NCBI GenBank assembly: GCA_003564925.1
Contig: PXDW01000085.1
Location: 1-5,520, forward strand
Length of the DNA: 5,520 nt
Reading direction: 5' to 3'
Source of the DNA: Candidatus Woesearchaeota archaeon
GTDB taxonomy: Archaea; Nanobdellota; Nanobdellia; Woesearchaeales; PXDW01
Shown here one piece after another: positions 1 through 5,520 of this stretch. Both the position numbers and the translations under genes were made by a program. Numbering within the stretch: position 1 is the first letter of the stretch; each line of letters starts with the position of its first letter. The notes under the pieces are model-generated. The model searched no databases. It was not told the DNA's origin and saw nothing but the letters and a program-made list of their open reading frames with translations.

Positions 1-606
1 CCATTTTTTTAGCTGGGGAGCTAATTTTGGAAGGTCAATAAACAAATGCTCTGTTTCCTTTATTTTTGGCGTGGAGCTGCATATCTTGCATCTTGGCTTT
101 TTTAGCTCTTCAGGATTCAGCAGCTTTCCGCATTTCTCGCATTGGTCTCCCCTAGCCTCTTCGTATTTGCAGTAAGGGCATATTCCCTCTACGAACCTGT
201 CTGCAAGGAATTTCTCGCATTTTTCACAGTATGCCTGCTCAACTTTCTGCTTTATTATAAATCCTTTCTTGTTTAATTTTTTAAAAATATCCTGGGAAAT
301 CTCATAATTTTCCTTGCTTGATGTCCTCCCAAAGCAGTCATAATCATTTAGAAACCATCCATATATTTCCTTATGTATTTTAAAATATTTGTCTGTTATC
401 TGCTTAGGGGTTAGCCCTTCCTCAATTGCCTTTGCCTCTGTAGTTGTTCCATGCTCATCTGTTCCTAAAACAGAGATAACATCTTCTCCTTTTAACCTTA
501 GATATCTTGTATAAACATCAGCGCTTATAACGCATATAAGGTTTCCAAGATGGGGAACATTGTTTACATAAGGCAAAGCACTCGTGACAAGTATTTTATT
601 TTTCAT
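1..606 (-). CDS. metG: Methionyl-tRNA synthetase, N-terminal part (cut by window edge)
   Basis: This class I aminoacyl-tRNA synthetase charges tRNA-Met with methionine in the cytoplasm. I translated 202 codons; the 3' part lies outside the window, so this is roughly the first third to half of the protein. The start reads MKNKILVTSALPYVNNVPHL, followed by GN, which contains the HIGH-type ATP-binding signature as H19-L-G-N. A GTDEHGT motif (residues 48-54) contributes to the methionine pocket. Four Cys-x-x-Cys pairs (C127/C130, C143/C146, C156/C159, C173/C176) form the two-zinc-knuckle connective domain found in archaeal and E. coli-type enzymes. The KMSKS loop and anticodon-binding domain would be downstream and cannot be seen. 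The ATG at 604-606 lies about 26 bases after a TATA box and has no Shine-Dalgarno sequence, which fits a leaderless mRNA. The identity is secure from family knowledge; the start is well supported. Confidence 0.96.
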   Translation of the reverse strand, partial: MKNKILVTSALPYVNNVPHLGNLICVISADVYTRYLRLKGEDVISVLGTDEHGTTTEAKAIEEGLTPKQITDKYFKIHKEIYGWFLNDYDCFGRTSSKENYEISQDIFKKLNKKGFIIKQKVEQAYCEKCEKFLADRFVEGICPYCKYEEARGDQCEKCGKLLNPEELKKPRCKICSSTPKIKETEHLFIDLPKLAPQLKKW

Positions 607-627
607 ATAAGAAAAAAAAGAGAACGT

Positions 628-643
628 ATTTATTAAGGTTTTG
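628..643 (-). promoter_or_regulatory. Archaeal BRE/TATA promoter of metG
   Basis: Read on the minus strand this is CAAAACC followed by TTAATAAAT, a BRE-like then TATA-like arrangement. The TATA centre is about 26 bases before the metG ATG, so transcription should start at or very near the A of the start codon. It sits in the 73-base gap after the upstream hydrolase gene, so metG need not depend on read-through from that gene. Confidence 0.6.
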
Positions 644-660
644 ATTAAAACTAAGATATT

Positions 661-672
661 AATTAAAAAGAT
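661..672 (-). terminator. Possible T-tract terminator of the hydrolase gene
   Basis: About ten bases past the hydrolase stop codon the minus strand reads ATCTTTTTAATT. Archaeal RNA polymerase can terminate on T-rich tracts without a hairpin. Only five T's are consecutive and the region is AT-rich throughout, so this is weak. Confidence 0.25.
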
Positions 673-679
673 TTTATTC

Positions 680-2281
680 CTAATTAGTGTAATAACTGTA
701 CCACTTCTTTATATTCTCCTCAACTATTGAATGCTGAATCTCATTTCCGTCATTTGCAATTGTCCACCACATATCTCCTGGAAAAATTTTATTGCTGTCC
801 TGTGGGGCATGCATAGACCAGATAAACATACCTTCAATAAAATCATAAGGCTCTATTGCCTGAAACAGGTATTCATAGCTTATTGCAGCAACAATCCTAT
901 CCACAGGCCTGTCCTGAGAGCTGCCTTCATAGGATCTTGTCCATGCATGAGGTTTTGCCTCGAATCCTACTTCAGTAAAGATTATGGGCTTTTTGTATTT
1001 TTCATAAAGAGGAACATGAAGTTTCTCTATAGCATCTGTAGCTAAGTCTATAAGCTCGCTCAATTCAATCTCTTTTTTATCAGTTAGAGGAATATACCAC
1101 TCAAAGCCTATATAATCCAAAGCATCCCAAAACTCTATTTGATGCACCACACTATAATCTAATTCGCCTACTGCAGAATAAGTAAGCTTCCCATCATAGC
1201 TCTTTCTCACAGCTTCGATAATCCCGTACCATTTTTCTCTTAAATTTGTTCCTGGAAAATAATTCTGGTCTTGGGCAGTAAGAGAGTCAAGTTCACATCC
1301 CAGCCCAAAAAGCTCGACACCTGTCTCCTGGGCTATTTCTGCATAATGAAGTATCATATTCTTATAGCTTTCAAAAAACTCGTCTATGTCTTCAGGCTCA
1401 ACATTCGCCTTTCCCCTCGGAGAATCCGGGCCGTAATTGATAGGGGCTATATGCGGCACTAAATAAACCTTCAAATTATTGCTATGGGCCTCTCTGATTA
1501 ATTTTTTTAATTCATGGTCTTTTATAGTTGCATATATGTAAAGGTCGCCCTGCAGCCCATCATAGTATTCTTCAGCATACACAGGCCTTAAAATATTCGC
1601 ATCCTTATCAGGATTAGTCTCAGAAGGGAAAAAGAACCATACAGGAACAAGCGTAATCCAGTTTGCTCCCAGCTCTTTTATATTTGAGTAATGGTTTATT
1701 ATGGGTGTAGTTACATCATCAACACTAGTCTCTAATCCTGTATATACTCCCTTAATCATCTTTCTCCCACTTTGCTCTAAAGGTATGTGGTCAAATAAAA
1801 ACTCCTGAACACCAATCAGCTCAGACGGAAGTCTCTGGGATGACCATGGAAGATAGCCTGTTTTTTGTGCTTCATCCAAGTATTCTTTATAGCCGCCCCT
1901 GAATACTCCATTTTTTTCATAATCTCCCATTTTAATAAGGTAATCATCCCCGTGTCTTAAATCTAAAATTCCATATGCATAAATTTCATTTTCCCTTGTT
2001 AACATGATAGAATTATTATTTGCGATAAAATAAACATCATCATGGGAAAAGGGCGTTACAATTTCAACTTTTGTTTTAAGATATTCATTAGCAGCTTCAG
2101 AAGGAATTTCTTCCTGTCTAATTCCTGGAAGTGTAATATGCTCTGATTCAGGATTCTCACACCATGGAGGGATAGGCCATGGCCCATCAGGAGGGCAAAT
2201 CTGGAATAATGCCATTAGCAGTACAGAAAGAAAAACAACAAATGGGATAGCTATAAGGGCTATTTTTATAGTTTTATTCAT
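680..2281 (-). CDS. Membrane-anchored glycoside hydrolase-like protein (GH113-like TIM barrel)
   Basis: This 533-residue protein starts with a short basic N-terminus and one hydrophobic segment (about residues 7-26), which is either a signal anchor or a signal peptide. The rest is probably outside the cell. There is no good lipobox before C29. C29 and C41 flank a Pro/Trp-rich linker and could form a disulfide. Residues about 70-165 form a region I cannot assign. From about 175 to 533 the sequence reads as a (beta/alpha)8 barrel of clan GH-A: GVYTGLET (178-185), ITLVPVWFF (209-217), KVYLVPHIAP (271-280), LFGLGCELDSL (324-334) and PIIFTEVGFE (432-441). By analogy with GH113 beta-mannanases, E330 would be the acid/base and E437 the nucleophile, 107 residues apart. 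GH113 enzymes have a Glu in this position without the Asn-Glu pair of many clan members, and that matches here. The likely role is cleavage of a beta-linked polysaccharide or glycan at the cell surface; the substrate is unknown. It is a single-gene unit between its own promoter and that of metG. The fold and secreted location are fairly sure; the family number is less so. Confidence 0.75.
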   Translation of the reverse strand: MNKTIKIALIAIPFVVFLSVLLMALFQICPPDGPWPIPPWCENPESEHITLPGIRQEEIPSEAANEYLKTKVEIVTPFSHDDVYFIANNNSIMLTRENEIYAYGILDLRHGDDYLIKMGDYEKNGVFRGGYKEYLDEAQKTGYLPWSSQRLPSELIGVQEFLFDHIPLEQSGRKMIKGVYTGLETSVDDVTTPIINHYSNIKELGANWITLVPVWFFFPSETNPDKDANILRPVYAEEYYDGLQGDLYIYATIKDHELKKLIREAHSNNLKVYLVPHIAPINYGPDSPRGKANVEPEDIDEFFESYKNMILHYAEIAQETGVELFGLGCELDSLTAQDQNYFPGTNLREKWYGIIEAVRKSYDGKLTYSAVGELDYSVVHQIEFWDALDYIGFEWYIPLTDKKEIELSELIDLATDAIEKLHVPLYEKYKKPIIFTEVGFEAKPHAWTRSYEGSSQDRPVDRIVAAISYEYLFQAIEPYDFIEGMFIWSMHAPQDSNKIFPGDMWWTIANDGNEIQHSIVEENIKKWYSYYTN

Positions 2282-2307
2282 ATTAAAATAAAATCATTTG
2301 CTTATTA

Positions 2308-2324
2308 TTATATAAACTTTACTG
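2308..2324 (-). promoter_or_regulatory. Archaeal promoter of the hydrolase gene
   Basis: On the minus strand a purine-rich CAGTAAAG is followed by TTTATATAA, a near-ideal archaeal TATA box, centred about 31 bases before the ATG at 2279-2281. The expected transcript has a leader of only a few bases. No Shine-Dalgarno sequence precedes the ATG, which supports the chosen start. Confidence 0.6.
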
Positions 2325-2379
2325 TCCCGCTGGAAATTGAAATCTTTATAATTCCTATTTTCTATTTTAAAATAAACAT

Positions 2380-2393
2380 AAAGAATTTATATG
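2380..2393 (+). promoter_or_regulatory. Archaeal promoter of the two-helix membrane protein
   Basis: AAAGAA followed by TTTATATG is a BRE/TATA pair centred about 25 bases before the ATG at 2415, so the mRNA would be leaderless. The 133-base intergenic region is very AT-rich. A second TATA-like site preceded by GAAAT (around 2339-2352) could give a leader of about 40 bases instead. The choice between them is not certain. Confidence 0.5.
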
Positions 2394-2414
2394 ATAAAAA
2401 TATTATAAAATAAA

Positions 2415-3197
2415 ATGATTCTAAAAAGGAAGGAGAGCGCGTTAAGACTGAAAAATAAAATATCGAGAAGAATAAGCCAATCGCATGTTCCTATTATTGT
2501 TTATGTTGTTGTGATTACAAGCATGATTATAGTGTGGAGCCTTAGAATATACAATGAAGAAGTTGCATTTAATTTTTTAGCAGAGCTCTTCGGAGCTGCC
2601 TTTACTTTATTTATAATCGATGTGCTTCTTGTAAGGTCAAAAATTAAGCGCTGGAAAATTGTCAAAGATGATATGGATTATCTGATAGCAAGAAACATTA
2701 ACAGGCTAAGGGACGGAATATCCACAAGGGCATTTAATTTTTCACCTAAAATTGATTCAAAAATATCTGAAAAAGAATCTCTTTATTCAATTAGAAAGCA
2801 AAGGGCTGAGTTTCTGAAAGAATTAGAAAAATTGAATGAGAAGGAGATGATAAAAAATCTGAATGAAAAAGAGATTTTTTCAGAGAGGAGCTATAGTTAT
2901 TTCAATGAGAGGGCTGATGACATCTGGGAAATTTTAAATATGAAATACTCTGAGTTTTTTCAGCCAGAACTTGTATCTCTTTTAATTGATTTGCATACAA
3001 GGCTTAAGGACTTGTGTGGGCATGTTCGCCAATACAGAAAAACAAAGCGCTTTTCAAAAGATAGGGCATACTACAGAGCAATAGGCATATCTGGTGTTGT
3101 AAAAAGCTTAAAGCATATATTATCAATTGTTAATCATCTTAAAGAACAGGGCTATTCAGAATATGGAGAGCTGTCATCTTTAGACCATGTTTTTTAA
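2415..3197 (+). CDS. Two-transmembrane-helix protein with cytoplasmic helical domain, function unknown
   Basis: This is a 260-residue protein I cannot assign to a named family. The first 22 residues are strongly basic (K4, R5, K6, R11, K13, K15, R18, R19), then come two hydrophobic helices at about 26-43 and 53-73 joined by a short acidic loop. A second basic patch, RSKIKRWK, follows at 74-81. By the positive-inside rule both ends are cytoplasmic and only the hairpin loop faces out. The remaining 180 residues are charged and mostly helical, with a coiled-coil-like Glu/Lys-rich stretch around 126-155 and a second helical part (about 165-245). No enzymatic motif, nucleotide-binding loop or metal ligand set is evident. 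The AELFGAAFTLFIIDVLL-type second helix followed by a basic stop resembles many unannotated prokaryotic membrane proteins of the same layout; that is an impression, not a family match. It is divergent from the hydrolase gene and convergent with the zinc-ribbon gene, so it appears to be transcribed alone. Confidence 0.8.
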   Translation: MILKRKESALRLKNKISRRISQSHVPIIVYVVVITSMIIVWSLRIYNEEVAFNFLAELFGAAFTLFIIDVLLVRSKIKRWKIVKDDMDYLIARNINRLRDGISTRAFNFSPKIDSKISEKESLYSIRKQRAEFLKELEKLNEKEMIKNLNEKEIFSERSYSYFNERADDIWEILNMKYSEFFQPELVSLLIDLHTRLKDLCGHVRQYRKTKRFSKDRAYYRAIGISGVVKSLKHILSIVNHLKEQGYSEYGELSSLDHVF

Positions 3198-3205
3198 TAT
3201 GTTTT
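3190..3205 (+). terminator. T-rich terminator candidate after the two-helix membrane protein
   Basis: A run of six T's overlapping the stop codon is followed a few bases later by a run of four, all at the start of the 29-base convergent gap. This fits hairpin-free archaeal termination but rests on composition alone. Confidence 0.35.
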
Positions 3206-3226
3206 AATAGAATTCAATTAAGACAA

Positions 3227-3643
3227 TTATTTCATCTTTTTGGTTATAGCTATCTTGTCATTGCATTTAGAACAATTAAAAACAACAGCATCAACAGAAA
3301 CTTTTTTCTGCTTTTCCTCATCAAAAACCTGAGTCTTTTTTCTTATGAAAGGAACTTCCGCTTCTCCTTCATAGCTGCATTTAGGGCAGGTATATTTAAT
3401 CTCGCATGTTAAAGTATCTTCATATTCCTGCTTACCAACAGTATAGTTGCATTCAGGGCAGACATACTCAGTAGCCCTTATCTTCGGCTTTCCGGTTTTT
3501 TCGTCCTTTAGCTTTCCCATCAGGGCTTTCCCGCATTTTGGACATTCTTTTCTGTAAACCCAAGCCATTACATTTCCATTTCCGACTTTTCTGTTGGTAA
3601 AATATACAAGTTCATCCATACTTGAAGGTTCTTTTAATGCCAT
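3227..3643 (-). CDS. Small double zinc-ribbon protein, function unknown
   Basis: This 138-residue soluble protein has four Cys-x-x-Cys knuckles: C34/C37, C62/C65, C86/C89 and C124/C127. Their spacing suggests two zinc ribbons in tandem, one built from the first two pairs and one from the last two. The linkers are rich in Lys and Glu (for example KDEKTGKPK at 46-54 and DEEKQKKV at 108-115), typical of proteins that contact nucleic acid or ribonucleoprotein. C80 lies outside the four pairs. The sequence has the look of a conserved archaeal protein of unknown role, but I know no experimental function for it. An internal Met at residue 9 is a possible alternative start. The first ATG is preferred because it lies about 27 bases after a TATA box in an arrangement matching its neighbours. 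The gene is divergent from the methyltransferase gene and shares a 78-base control region with it. A role in RNA, ribosome or transcription biology is only an inference from the zinc ribbons. Confidence 0.85.
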   Translation of the reverse strand: MALKEPSSMDELVYFTNRKVGNGNVMAWVYRKECPKCGKALMGKLKDEKTGKPKIRATEYVCPECNYTVGKQEYEDTLTCEIKYTCPKCSYEGEAEVPFIRKKTQVFDEEKQKKVSVDAVVFNCSKCNDKIAITKKMK

Positions 3644-3665
3644 AATTCTGAAGAAAAGGAAAATG

Positions 3666-3675
3666 ATATTTAAAT
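3666..3675 (-). promoter_or_regulatory. TATA box of the zinc-ribbon gene
   Basis: The minus strand reads ATTTAAATAT, centred about 27 bases before the ATG at 3641-3643. This is right for a leaderless archaeal transcript. The BRE side is only loosely purine-rich. Confidence 0.55.
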
Positions 3676-3683
3676 CTTATGAT

Positions 3684-3700
3684 TGGAAATATTTAAATAA
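3684..3700 (+). promoter_or_regulatory. BRE/TATA promoter of the methyltransferase gene
   Basis: TGGAAAT followed by ATTTAAATAA is a good BRE and TATA pair centred about 26 bases before the ATG at 3722. No Shine-Dalgarno sequence is present. The TATA box is only about 25 bases centre to centre from the oppositely oriented one at 3666-3675. Confidence 0.6.
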
Positions 3701-3721
3701 ATTATTAGATTAACAGTAAAT

Positions 3722-4198
3722 ATGGAGTTCTACAATAAGATAGCTAATGGCTATGATGAGCTTTATAAAGAGGAGCAACTAAAGAAGATAAGGATAATAA
3801 AAGACAATTTAAATGTTAAAAAAACTGATTTCTTGTTGGATGTTGGAACAGGAACTGGCTTTGCTTTGGAGTTATTTGACTGTAAAAAAATAGGCATAGA
3901 CCCTTCTGTTGAGCTGTTAAAAAAATCCAAGCTCCCTCTTATAAAAGGAAAAGCAGAATGCTTGCCCTTCCCGAATAATATATTTGACATTGTCATATCT
4001 GTTACTGCTATCCATCATTTTGATGACCTTGAAGAAGGAATAAGTGAAATAAAAAGGGTTGCAAAAGACCGAGTTGGTTTTTCTTTGCTTAAAAAAAGCC
4101 CCAAGTTTGAGAAAATAAAAAAACTGATTAAAAAAAATTTTAAAATAAAGAAAGAGATTAATGAAGAAAAAGACCTTATTATGATTGGGACTATTTAA
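3722..4198 (+). CDS. Small class I SAM-dependent methyltransferase, substrate unknown
   Basis: This 158-residue protein has a Rossmann-like methyltransferase domain of the Methyltransf_11 type. Visible motifs are the AdoMet-binding loop LLDVGTGTGFAL (38-49), the acidic end of strand 2 in IGIDPS (57-62, D60 expected to hold the ribose), GKAECLPF (76-83) for the adenine pocket, and FDIVISVTAIHHFDD (88-102) as motif IV and beyond. The N-terminal FYNKIANGYDELYKEEQ is the typical cap helix of this group. The C-terminus is Lys-rich and shorter than in many relatives, but it ends with a beta-like DLIMIGTI segment, so the domain is probably complete rather than truncated. The methyl acceptor (small molecule, RNA or protein) cannot be told from sequence. 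The gene has its own promoter and its last 8 bases overlap the convergent argH stop region. Confidence 0.88.
   Translation: MEFYNKIANGYDELYKEEQLKKIRIIKDNLNVKKTDFLLDVGTGTGFALELFDCKKIGIDPSVELLKKSKLPLIKGKAECLPFPNNIFDIVISVTAIHHFDDLEEGISEIKRVAKDRVGFSLLKKSPKFEKIKKLIKKNFKIKKEINEEKDLIMIGTI
4130..4137 (-). terminator. Possible T-tract terminator for argG-argH inside the methyltransferase gene
   Basis: The minus strand has eight consecutive T's about 53 bases past the argH stop, with further T-runs nearby. On the other strand they encode Lys codons of the methyltransferase, so the tract may simply reflect coding composition. Confidence 0.3.
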
Positions 4199-5363
4199 TT
4201 TTCTTAGCTATTTCTTTGTAAGCATCCCTAAATGGGATTCCTTTTTTTACTAATTTATAAGCTTCTTCTGTTGCATAAAGTTCTTTTGTCATTGCTTTTT
4301 CACAATTCCCTTTATTCACTTTCAAATCTCTAACAACTAAATTTATAGCAGATAAACATTCCTTGGCTAGATCAATCCCTTCCATAAGAATATTTTTTGT
4401 AAGCTGCAGATCTCTATTATAACCTGAAGGAAGATTTTCTATTATTGATTGCATCGAAAATTGGTAAGATGCAAATAGATTTGTCTTTGCTCTTAATAAT
4501 TCAAGAACGTCTGGATTTTTCTTCTGCGGCATTATACTGCTTCCTGTGCAGAACTCTTTTGGAATTTCAAAAAATCCAAATTCTTGCATAGAAAATAATA
4601 ACAAGTCATTAGATATTTTATTTATATCAAGCATTACCTGGTTTATAGAATTTAATGTAAACAGCTCTATCTTGCCTCTTGAGTTTTGAGTATAAATTGG
4701 ATTTTTTTGCAATTTAGAAAAGCCAAGTTTTTTTGCCAAAAAAGCCCTGTCTATTTTTACTGGCAACCCATAACCAGCCCCTGTTCCTAAAGGACACTGA
4801 TCATTTAAAGTGTAAGCAGCTTTTATCAAGTTTAAATCATTATCCAAAGCCTCCATAAAAGACTCCGACCATAATTTAATAGAAGAAGGCATTGCCTTCT
4901 GAATGTGAGTATAACCGGGCATTACAATATTCTGCTTTGACAGCCTTTTAAGAGATTTTTTTAGTTCTGAAACCAACTCAATTATCTCTTTTAATTCGTC
5001 TTTTGTATACATTCTTATATCGGTTAATACCTGGTCATTTCTTGATTTGGCAAAGTGAATTTTTTTTCCAGTGCTGCCTAACTCTTTAGTCAGATAGTTT
5101 TCAATTTTTGTATGCACATCTTCATCTTTAAGCTCCAAATTAAAATTACCTTTCTTATCTAATTCCAAAATATTTTTAAGGCAGGCATTAATCTTTTCAA
5201 ATTCGCCTCTATTCAAGTAGCCTAAATTTAGCAGCATCTCGGCATGAGTTGTGTTCAAAGCAACATCATACCTTACAAGCCTTTGATCTAGCAAATAATC
5301 ATTCCCTACAGTAAATTTTTCTATAATTTTGTTAAGGTTATATCCTTTTTCCCATAATTTCAT
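4191..5363 (-). CDS. argH: Argininosuccinate lyase, C-terminally short
   Basis: ArgH splits argininosuccinate into arginine and fumarate, the last step of arginine synthesis, and acts as a cytoplasmic homotetramer of the fumarase/aspartase superfamily. The hallmarks are present: HTKIE (84-88), AKSRNDQV (105-112), GYTHIQKAMPSS (150-161) with the conserved T-H-x-Q, PLGTGAGYGLP (191-201), EFGFFEIP (261-268) and the superfamily signature GSSIMPQKKNPD (274-285) on the loop that carries the catalytic Ser. The protein has 390 residues against about 450-460 for typical ArgH. The deficit is at the C-terminus: it stops right after GIPFRDAYKEIAKK, where E. coli ArgH continues for some 60 residues. No remnant of that end is visible in the frames past the stop. 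Since the catalytic segments are intact I expect it to be functional. The ATG overlaps the argG stop (ATGA), and AGGT at 5369-5372 is a weak Shine-Dalgarno candidate, so translation is probably coupled to argG. Confidence 0.95.
   Translation of the reverse strand: MKLWEKGYNLNKIIEKFTVGNDYLLDQRLVRYDVALNTTHAEMLLNLGYLNRGEFEKINACLKNILELDKKGNFNLELKDEDVHTKIENYLTKELGSTGKKIHFAKSRNDQVLTDIRMYTKDELKEIIELVSELKKSLKRLSKQNIVMPGYTHIQKAMPSSIKLWSESFMEALDNDLNLIKAAYTLNDQCPLGTGAGYGLPVKIDRAFLAKKLGFSKLQKNPIYTQNSRGKIELFTLNSINQVMLDINKISNDLLLFSMQEFGFFEIPKEFCTGSSIMPQKKNPDVLELLRAKTNLFASYQFSMQSIIENLPSGYNRDLQLTKNILMEGIDLAKECLSAINLVVRDLKVNKGNCEKAMTKELYATEEAYKLVKKGIPFRDAYKEIAKKIK
4242..4248 (+). terminator. Possible T-tract terminator of the methyltransferase gene inside argH
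   Basis: Seven consecutive T's lie on the plus strand about 44 bases after the methyltransferase stop, within the antisense of the argH 3' end. This is plausible for archaeal T-tract termination but based on composition only. Confidence 0.3.
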
Positions 5364-5520
5364 TTTTTACCTAATCTTAGTCTTAATGCATTCAGCCTTA
5401 TAAATCCTTTTGCATCTTCCTGGTTATATCCTCCATGTATATCCATACTTGCTATATTTTCATCATACAAGGATTTGGGAGATTCACGACCAGTAACATA
5501 AGCATTTCCCTTGTATAAAG
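5360..5520 (-). CDS. argG: Argininosuccinate synthase, C-terminal end (cut by window edge)
   Basis: Only the last 52 codons are inside the window. They read LYKGNAYVTGRESPKSLYDE and then NIASMDIHGGYNQEDAKGF with a basic tail ending LRLGKK. This matches the conserved C-terminal region of ArgG, where a KGN-x-x-V-x-GR-x-SP-x-SLYDE strand-helix is followed by a (D/N)Q-x-DA-x-GFI motif. The C-terminal helix of ArgG takes part in tetramer assembly. The enzyme uses ATP to join citrulline and aspartate into argininosuccinate, the substrate of ArgH encoded immediately downstream. Its TGA stop overlaps the argH ATG by four bases, so the two form an operon. The ATP-binding P-loop part and the promoter lie beyond the window. 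Confidence 0.93.
   Translation of the reverse strand, partial: LYKGNAYVTGRESPKSLYDENIASMDIHGGYNQEDAKGFIRLNALRLRLGKK

Noticed and set aside
731..1045. Open frame of 104 codons on the plus strand
   Set aside because: It lies wholly antisense to the hydrolase gene, has a random-looking composition rich in Cys and Ile, and has no promoter of its own.
1271..1462. Open frame of 63 codons on the plus strand
   Set aside because: It is antisense to the hydrolase barrel region, with no recognisable motif or upstream TATA box.
2282..2414. Possible small RNA or riboswitch in the 133-base divergent gap
   Set aside because: The stretch is AT-rich with TATA-like sites for both flanking genes and shows no GC-rich stem or known aptamer core; promoters explain it sufficiently.
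3763..3996. Open frame of 77 codons on the minus strand
   Set aside because: It is a shadow of the methyltransferase gene, overlapping its AdoMet-binding motifs; its Phe/Ser-rich composition is typical of the antisense of Lys-rich coding DNA.
4191..4198. Possible frameshift or pseudogene status of argH or the methyltransferase because of their short C-termini
   Set aside because: All catalytic and cofactor motifs are intact, no continuation of the ArgH C-terminal domain appears in the other frames past the stop, and the methyltransferase ends with a sensible strand, so natural short forms are more likely.
1..5520. Search for a new multi-gene system, CRISPR array, insertion sequence or tRNA/rRNA gene
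   Set aside because: No repeated spacer-like units, terminal inverted repeats, transposase motifs or tRNA cloverleaf were seen. Apart from argG-argH, neighbouring genes are in divergent or convergent single units, which argues against a co-operating cassette.

Overview
The window looks like chromosomal DNA from an AT-rich archaeon. The evidence is an archaeal-type methionyl-tRNA synthetase, a small double zinc-ribbon protein of a kind I associate with archaea, heavy use of ATA and AGA/AGG codons, and start codons that sit about 25-31 bases after a purine-rich BRE plus TATA box with no Shine-Dalgarno sequence (leaderless or nearly leaderless transcripts). The compact, housekeeping-plus-orphan gene mix and the protein flavour suggest a DPANN lineage (Woesearchaeota/Pacearchaeota-like). 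That placement is an inference and cannot be proved from 5.5 kb.

Layout, left to right. 1-606 (minus) is the N-terminal 202 codons of methionyl-tRNA synthetase, cut by the window edge. 680-2281 (minus) is a membrane-anchored, outward-facing glycoside hydrolase-like TIM-barrel protein resembling family GH113. A 133-base divergent promoter region follows. 2415-3197 (plus) is an orphan two-helix membrane protein with a cytoplasmic helical domain. It converges on 3227-3643 (minus), a four-CxxC zinc-ribbon protein of unknown function. A 78-base divergent region carries two back-to-back promoters. 3722-4198 (plus) is a small class I SAM-dependent methyltransferase whose 3' end overlaps by 8 bases the convergent argH (4191-5363, minus). 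argH overlaps the end of argG (5360-5520, minus, partial) by 4 bases (ATGA), forming an argG-argH operon for the last two steps of arginine synthesis.

Functionally the window is a patchwork of mostly single-gene units. The only clear pathway pair is argG-argH: citrulline plus aspartate to argininosuccinate, then to arginine plus fumarate. The other genes show no evident shared pathway. No RNA gene, CRISPR array, insertion sequence or defence cassette was seen, and I found no convincing new multi-gene system. The items most worth a second look are the anchored hydrolase with an unassigned N-terminal region, the unusually short ArgH, and the two orphan proteins at 2415-3643.
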